Source: Flavobacteriaceae bacterium UBA3078
GTDB lineage: Bacteria; Bacteroidota; Bacteroidia; Flavobacteriales; Flavobacteriaceae
NCBI GenBank assembly: GCA_002366675.1
Contig: DFBO01000063.1
Span: 1-11,150 of the forward strand
DNA length: 11,150 nt
Direction of reading: 5' to 3'
The notes beneath the pieces were generated by a model. That model was not told the DNA's origin. It saw only the letters and a program-made list of their open reading frames with translations, and made no database searches. Positions within the stretch are counted from its first letter, which is position 1. Each line of letters starts with the position of its first letter. Positions 6,380-11,150 of this stretch are shown piece after piece. Made by a program: the position numbers and the translations under genes.

Positions 6380-7580
6380 TTGGAATGAAATGAGATTATG
6401 TGATGTATTAGACACATTAGAAAATGGTAGTCGTCCAAAGGGCGGTATAAATGATTTAGATGAAGATATTCCTAGTTTAGGTGGTGAGCATTTAAACTCA
6501 ATTGGAGGGTTCAATTTTATTAGTATTAAATATATATCAATTGATTTTTATGAGTCTTTAAAACGAGGAAAGATAAATAATGGAGACGTTTTAGTAGTTA
6601 AAGATGGGGCAACAACTGGAAAAACATCTTTTGTAAATGAAGATTTCCCATTTGAAAAATCAGCAGTTAACGAACATGTATTTATTTTAAGAGGAAAAAA
6701 AGATTTAATTCATCAGAAATATCTATTTTATCATCTTTTCTCTCCTACAGGTCAAAGACAGATTGCGGCGAATTTCCATGGCGCCGCTGTCGGTGGTATA
6801 AATACTCAATTCATCAAGAATTACAATTTAGTTCTTCCACCGTTTGAAACCCAAAAGAAAATTGTATCTTTACTTGATAAAATAGAAAAGTTGAAAGAAT
6901 ATCGAAAACAATCGCATAAATTGACAATTGATTATCTTGATAGCGCTTTTTTAAAATTGTTTGGTGACCCTGTTAAAAATGAAAAAAATTGGAAATTAGC
7001 AAAGTTAAAAGATATATGTAAACTTATTACTGTTGGGATTGTCGTAAAACCTGCGAGTTATTATGTTTCAGATGGCGTTCCTGCTCTGAGGGGATTAAAT
7101 GTAAGAAAAAATAGAATAATAATGGATGATCTTGTATATATATCGGAAGAAAATAATAATACCATTTTATCAAAATCAAAAATTAAATATCGTGATGTTT
7201 TAATTGTAAGAAGCGGATATCCAGGAACGGCCTGCATTGTTCCAAAAGAATTAGATGGAGCAAATTGTATAGATTTAATTATTTTAAGACCAGATGACGA
7301 TATGGTTAAAAGTGAATATCTCTGTAGTTTCATCAATAATGATAAAATAAAGAATTTAATATTATCTACACAAACTGGATCAGCACAAAAGCACTTTAAT
7401 ATCGGAGCGGTTAAAAAATTAGATATTCTTGTTCCATCTATTGAATCTCAAATTATTTACAGTTCAGTTGTAAAAAATATTAATAAATTAGAAAAAACTC
7501 AAAACCAATCAAAAGAAAAAATTGATGATTTTTTTCAAGTTATTTTAAAAAAATCCATGAGTGGTGAAATAAGATGTTAG
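6363..7580 (+). CDS. hsdS: Type I restriction-modification specificity subunit S
   Basis: HsdS reads the split DNA target and holds two HsdM (and HsdR) copies. The 405-residue protein has the usual two-fold plan: first target-recognition domain (about 6-155, including NGSRPKGG, INNGDVLVVKDGATTGKT and the NYNLVLPP end), central spacer helices (about 160-200, ETQKKIVSLLDKIEKLKEYR), second recognition domain (about 208-356, including YRDVLIVRSGYPGTACIV and the DILVPSIESQ end), and distal helix (360-405). Both domains look complete, so a bipartite asymmetric target is expected. The start follows from the Shine-Dalgarno at 6351. The gene lies before hsdM and its stop overlaps the hsdM ATG by 7 bases, which implies coupled translation. 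The reverse order, M then S, is commoner. No inverted-repeat cassette or second S gene that would allow specificity switching is seen in the window. Confidence 0.92.
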   Translation: MNIPNDWNEMRLCDVLDTLENGSRPKGGINDLDEDIPSLGGEHLNSIGGFNFISIKYISIDFYESLKRGKINNGDVLVVKDGATTGKTSFVNEDFPFEKSAVNEHVFILRGKKDLIHQKYLFYHLFSPTGQRQIAANFHGAAVGGINTQFIKNYNLVLPPFETQKKIVSLLDKIEKLKEYRKQSHKLTIDYLDSAFLKLFGDPVKNEKNWKLAKLKDICKLITVGIVVKPASYYVSDGVPALRGLNVRKNRIIMDDLVYISEENNNTILSKSKIKYRDVLIVRSGYPGTACIVPKELDGANCIDLIILRPDDDMVKSEYLCSFINNDKIKNLILSTQTGSAQKHFNIGAVKKLDILVPSIESQIIYSSVVKNINKLEKTQNQSKEKIDDFFQVILKKSMSGEIRC

Positions 7581-9073
7581 AAGCAACTTTAAAATCAATA
7601 ATAAATCAATTGTGGGATAAGTTTTGGAGTGGAGGTATTTCTAATCCTTTACAAGCAATTGAACAGATGTCATATCTTATCTTTATGAAAAGATTGGAAG
7701 ATGAAGATGTTGCAAGGGAACAAAACGCATTGTTAAGTGGAGAAAAATATGTTTCAATTTTTAAAGAAAATGAGAATTGTAAATGGTCAGATTGGACGAA
7801 TCTTCCAGCGGATCAAATTCTTTCGCATGTAAGAGATAAAGTTTTTCCTTTTTTAAGATCTCTTGGTGGCAAAGATTCCCTTTATGCTCAGTATATGAAA
7901 GATGCCGTTTTTACTATCCCTACTTCTTCCCTCCTAATTGAAGCAGTTAAAATCATCAACAGCATGCATATCAAGGAACAAAACCGTGATGCAAAGGGAG
8001 ATCTCTATGAATATCTTCTATCTGAATTAAAAACCGCTGGCAAGAATGGCCAGTTCAGAACACCACGACATATCATAAAAATGATAACCAATTTAGTTAA
8101 TCCAAAGGTTGGAGATAGTATCTGTGATCCTGCCTGTGGAACCGCAGGATTTCTTGTTTCCACTTTTGAGCATATACTGAAAGCAAATACATCAAAAGAT
8201 TTCATAAAATCCGATAATCAAGGAAACGAATATAATTTTAAAGGAGATAAACTAAATAAACAACAATGGGAAATTCTACGTGAGGAGAGTTTTTATGGGT
8301 TTGATTTTGATCCCACTATGGTTCGTATTTCTCTTATGAATATGATGATGCATGGGATAGAAAAACCAAATATCAAACAAATGAATACTCTTTCTACACG
8401 TTATGATGAACAGAATTATTATGATGTTGTTTTAGCAAATCCACCTTTTAAAGGAAGTATTGATGAATCTGAGTTAAGTGGAAATTTCAGGATAAAAACA
8501 AAAAAAACCGAGATACTTTTCCTTGAACTTATGTATAATATACTTGCTACTGGTGGACGTTGTGGAGTAATAGTTCCTGATGGTGTTGTATTTAGTAGTT
8601 CAAAGGCTCATAAAAATATTAGAAAAAAAATTCTTGAAGAATGTCGTTTAGATGCTGTTATATCCATGCCCTCTGGTGTTTTCAAACCGTATGCCGGCGT
8701 TTCAACTGGGGTGTTAATATTCACCAAAGGTGAACCCACCAAGAAAGTCTGGTTCTATGATATGGCCTCTGATGGTTTTAGCCTTGATGATAAGAGAACA
8801 TACATTGATGGAAAAGGTGATATACCAGACATACTTGAAAAATTTAATATGAGAAATTCTGAATCATTTGATGATAGAAAAGCAAAATGTTTCTTTGTCC
8901 CCATAGACGAAATTATTGAAAATGATTATGACTTGAGTATTTCAAAATATAAAGAAATCGAATATGAAGAAATCGAATATGAGAAACCGGAAGTTATCAA
9001 ACAAAAAATACTGGATTTAGAAAAAGAGATTATCAAAACACTAGAAGAAATACCAGTTATTGAAAAAACATAA
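7574..9073 (+). CDS. hsdM: Type I restriction-modification adenine methylase subunit M
   Basis: HsdM transfers a methyl group from SAM to N6 of adenine in the target chosen by HsdS. In this 499-residue protein the N-terminal helical domain (1-150) is followed by GQFRTPRHI (159-167), SAM-binding motif I DPACGTAGF (185-193) and catalytic motif IV NPPF (289-292). The conserved VIVPDGVVF (about 332-340) and MPSGVFKPYAGVSTGVLIF (365-383) segments come next. A C-terminal helical tail (about 455-495) carries an EIEYE repeat. All catalytic signatures are present, so it should be active. It overlaps hsdS by 7 bases (ATGTTAG). With the upstream hsdR and hsdS it completes a functional type I set. It is unlike the hsdM stub at 1620. 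Confidence 0.95.
   Translation: MLEATLKSIINQLWDKFWSGGISNPLQAIEQMSYLIFMKRLEDEDVAREQNALLSGEKYVSIFKENENCKWSDWTNLPADQILSHVRDKVFPFLRSLGGKDSLYAQYMKDAVFTIPTSSLLIEAVKIINSMHIKEQNRDAKGDLYEYLLSELKTAGKNGQFRTPRHIIKMITNLVNPKVGDSICDPACGTAGFLVSTFEHILKANTSKDFIKSDNQGNEYNFKGDKLNKQQWEILREESFYGFDFDPTMVRISLMNMMMHGIEKPNIKQMNTLSTRYDEQNYYDVVLANPPFKGSIDESELSGNFRIKTKKTEILFLELMYNILATGGRCGVIVPDGVVFSSSKAHKNIRKKILEECRLDAVISMPSGVFKPYAGVSTGVLIFTKGEPTKKVWFYDMASDGFSLDDKRTYIDGKGDIPDILEKFNMRNSESFDDRKAKCFFVPIDEIIENDYDLSISKYKEIEYEEIEYEKPEVIKQKILDLEKEIIKTLEEIPVIEKT
8954..8983 (+). repeat. hsdM: Two tandem 15-base units inside hsdM
   Basis: GAAATCGAATATGAA is followed directly by the same 15 bases with one change (last A to G). The unit is a multiple of three and encodes EIEYE twice in the C-terminal helix, so a copy gain or loss would not break the frame. 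Confidence 0.7.
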
Positions 9074-9123
9074 AATTAATAATATAATTGTATTCATTTC
9101 ATATAAAAAATAGGGTAAATGTT

Positions 9124-9145
9124 AGGAGGATTAAGAATTAAATAA
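9124..9145 (+). promoter_or_regulatory. Distant Shine-Dalgarno-like site and TATA-like stretch before the fusion gene
   Basis: GGAGG (9124-9128) lies about 42 bases before the ATG at 9171, too far for initiation there, and no usable in-frame start lies between (a TAA at 9132 closes the frame). ATTAAATAA (about 9136-9144) is TATA-like and centred about 30 bases before the ATG. The 97-base gap after hsdM may therefore hold a separate promoter for the fusion gene with a leaderless or near-leaderless message. Confidence 0.3.
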
Positions 9146-9170
9146 GCATAAACAGTTTAAACACAACTCA

Positions 9171-11129
9171 ATGAAACAAACAGATGTAAGAATAAAAATA
9201 TTCAACGAAATCTATTATAAATTAAGAAATTTAAAAAGTCATGGAAGATTCAATCTATATTCATTTGTTGAAGCCATAAAAGAAGCAGGAATTGAACTAA
9301 ATTTTGATGATTTAGGATATATACAAAAAAAATATTTTTCACCAAGAGAATTGAGTACAATTATTAGCCCTTCATTTATCCCAGAATTTATAATATCCTA
9401 TCTGAAAGACACTTCAATTAAATCAATGTTAGATATATGGCCAGGGATGGGGTCATTGATAATACCTATTAGCCAAAAATTAAAATTGGATAATTTTTTG
9501 GCTTTATGCATAAATGAAAAACAACTTAAAATTTCAAAATTATTAGATAGTCATAATCATATAAAATGGAGAATTGGAGACCCATTTTTATTATTGGAGG
9601 ACATAGGTGATACGTTTGACATAATTCTCGGTATGCCTCCTTGGAGAACAAAACATTCGGAAATAGAATTAGGTATTGATGGCGATATAATTAAAATTCG
9701 GGATGAACAGTACAATCTACTCTTACTTAAAGGTGCTTTAAAATTAAGTAAAAAAGGAATCGCATTTTTTATCGTTAGTCCTAGATTCATTTCATATCAG
9801 GGTGAAAAATCGGTTTATTCTAATCTTTACAGGTTTGGTTTATATGTTGATGCAATAATATCAATACCCGCTGGTACATTTGCACCCATAACTAATATTC
9901 AAACCTACTTATTAATTATTAAAAAAGAAAAACCTCAGAATCTTTTTGTCGGAGAACTTTATCAGGATAAAAAAAATAGACAGACCCTATTAAAAAATTT
10001 GAAATTGCGTAAAGAAGGTAAAACTCTACATCTAGGCGCCTTAATTAACCATGAATCTTTCACAAGCTTCAATGCGTTTATTTTAGAAAAAGAAATTGAA
10101 TCACTTGCACATAAATTTAATTTAAGTGCTGTTGATCTTGCCGCTATCACAACCGAAATTAATTCCCCCAGTTCAAAATTAAAAAACGGTTTTAATAAAT
10201 ATAAAAATTGTGTTTATTTACCTCGTGTCGGCCCTTCCCCAGCTATTGATTCACTGTCTGATTTAAAGATAAAATCCCAGAACTATTGGCAGATAGTTCT
10301 TAAACCAGAAACTGGAGATGCAAAATATGTAGCAGATTTTTTAAACACACACCTGGGAAATATGATAAGAAAATCCCTGTCATCTGGATATATAACAACA
10401 ATAACAAAAAACTCATTATTGAGAACAAAAATATATTTGCCAGATCTAAAAACACAAAAAGGAATAGTTAAGGTTAAATCATTAATTAAAGAACTAGAAA
10501 ATCAATTAAAAACTTACGAACAGGATTTAACAAAATATCCTAAAAAAATTTCCGACATAGAAGAAAAGATATCTATTCTAAGAGAATATTTCCAATTGGC
10601 AAATTTGTCTGACAGCATAACGGGGTTAATAGCGAGAGGGGAAAGTACAAAATTGGAATTTAAATCCACCTTACGAAAAAACTTAAAAACTAAGCAAATC
10701 GATAAGAAAATTGAACATAGTGTATTAAAAACAATTGTTGCTTTCCTTAATACAAACGGAGGTATCCTCCTCGTCGGTGTATCAGATGACCATAAAGTAG
10801 TGGGTATCGAAATAGATGATTTCCCCAGTATTGATAAATTTCTCCTCCATTTTAAAAATTTGATAAAAGATAAAATTGGGCTTGAATTTATTAATTTAAT
10901 AACATATAAGCCTGTTCAGTGTGAAGGAAAGCATATATTACGGGTGGATTGTAAAGAAAGTACGAAACCAGTATTTTTAAAAACTTCTCAAAAAAAGGAA
11001 GAATTTTATGTAAGATCAGGACCTTCTAGTGACAAATTAGAAGGAAGTCAACTAATAGAATATGTAAAAAGCAGATTTCAAAAAATAAAAAATGTTAAAT
11101 TAAAAACACGTATTAATACGTATGACTAA
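9171..11129 (+). CDS. Degenerate HsdM - HsdS half - Schlafen/AlbA_2 fusion protein (652 aa)
   Basis: Three regions are visible. Residues about 50-255 follow the N6-adenine methylase plan: FSPRELSTIISPSFIPEF in place of the usual FxTP segment, a motif I equivalent DIWPGMG (88-94) and a motif IV position ILGMPPW (152-158). The SIPAGTFAPITNIQTYLLII segment (231-250) matches the intact HsdM at MPSGVFKPYAGVSTGVLIF. The catalytic Asn/Asp of NPPF is Met155, so methyl transfer is doubtful, although DxxxGxG could still bind SAM. Residues about 315-475 resemble one HsdS half: a recognition-domain end (RKSLSSGYITTITKNSLLRTKIYLPDLKTQ, seen in pieces) then a long helix. Residues about 486-640 are a Schlafen AlbA_2 domain (GESTKLEFK, IVAFLNTNGGILLVGVSDD, VVGIE). 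E491, E496 and D539 or D540 could correspond to the acidic residues of Schlafen ribonucleases. The gene follows hsdM by 97 bases in the same direction. It is probably a DNA-sensing effector or regulator; the exact role is unknown. Confidence 0.82.
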   Translation: MKQTDVRIKIFNEIYYKLRNLKSHGRFNLYSFVEAIKEAGIELNFDDLGYIQKKYFSPRELSTIISPSFIPEFIISYLKDTSIKSMLDIWPGMGSLIIPISQKLKLDNFLALCINEKQLKISKLLDSHNHIKWRIGDPFLLLEDIGDTFDIILGMPPWRTKHSEIELGIDGDIIKIRDEQYNLLLLKGALKLSKKGIAFFIVSPRFISYQGEKSVYSNLYRFGLYVDAIISIPAGTFAPITNIQTYLLIIKKEKPQNLFVGELYQDKKNRQTLLKNLKLRKEGKTLHLGALINHESFTSFNAFILEKEIESLAHKFNLSAVDLAAITTEINSPSSKLKNGFNKYKNCVYLPRVGPSPAIDSLSDLKIKSQNYWQIVLKPETGDAKYVADFLNTHLGNMIRKSLSSGYITTITKNSLLRTKIYLPDLKTQKGIVKVKSLIKELENQLKTYEQDLTKYPKKISDIEEKISILREYFQLANLSDSITGLIARGESTKLEFKSTLRKNLKTKQIDKKIEHSVLKTIVAFLNTNGGILLVGVSDDHKVVGIEIDDFPSIDKFLLHFKNLIKDKIGLEFINLITYKPVQCEGKHILRVDCKESTKPVFLKTSQKKEEFYVRSGPSSDKLEGSQLIEYVKSRFQKIKNVKLKTRINTYD

Positions 11130-11150
11130 GCAAAAACTTACACTTTCAGT

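Noticed and set aside
7061..7336. Minus-strand frame of 91 codons inside hsdS
   Set aside because: It is a shadow of a well supported gene on the other strand; no promoter or ribosome-binding site, and the product has no domain pattern.
8954..8983. Tandem repeat in hsdM as a phase-variation switch
   Set aside because: The unit is 15 bases, in frame, and only two copies are present, so length change would alter a tail helix and not switch the gene off.
1..11150. CRISPR array, tRNA, transposase or integrase
   Set aside because: I looked for spaced direct repeats, cloverleaf-like stretches and recombinase motifs and saw none, so mobility of the island is suggested only by its gene content.

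Overview
This is an AT-rich accessory (defence) region, probably from an archaeon and perhaps a methanogen. The archaeal call rests on promoter layout. TATA-like octamers TTTATAAA sit at 325-332 and 5961-5968, the second about 25 bases before an ATG, which is the spacing of a leaderless archaeal transcript. A strong Shine-Dalgarno (GGAGGGG) appears mainly at an operon-internal gene (hsdS). This is inference: no rRNA, tRNA or diagnostic housekeeping gene is present, so a bacterium is not excluded.

Layout. 1-162 is a GC-richer edge with a C6TC7 tract and no confident gene. 163-306 (minus) encodes a very small ribbon-helix-helix (RHH) protein. It is divergent from a 367-residue winged-helix-like protein (386-1489), and the shared intergenic region holds a palindromic TATA box and inverted repeats. 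1549-1748 is the wreck of another type I restriction locus: a 42-codon N-terminal stub of an hsdM, preceded by a decayed reading frame. 1844-2215 (minus) encodes a small protein with two predicted membrane segments. 2335-3087 encodes a winged-helix plus PD-(D/E)XK nuclease-like protein.

3192-9073 is a complete, apparently intact type I restriction-modification locus in the unusual order hsdR - RHH gene - hsdS - hsdM. The RHH gene has its own TATA box and overlaps hsdS by 17 bases; hsdS overlaps hsdM by 7 bases. The modification module therefore looks like one translationally coupled unit headed by a possible DNA-binding regulator, with hsdR transcribed upstream.

9171-11129 is the most unusual gene. 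It encodes a 652-residue protein that looks like a degenerate HsdM methylase domain (SAM loop partly kept, catalytic NPPF changed to MPPW), joined to a single HsdS-like target-recognition half, then to a C-terminal Schlafen/AlbA_2 domain. Lying directly after hsdM, it may be an accessory effector that uses R-M-like DNA recognition to control a Schlafen-type activity. That proposal is inference; the domain order is read from the sequence.
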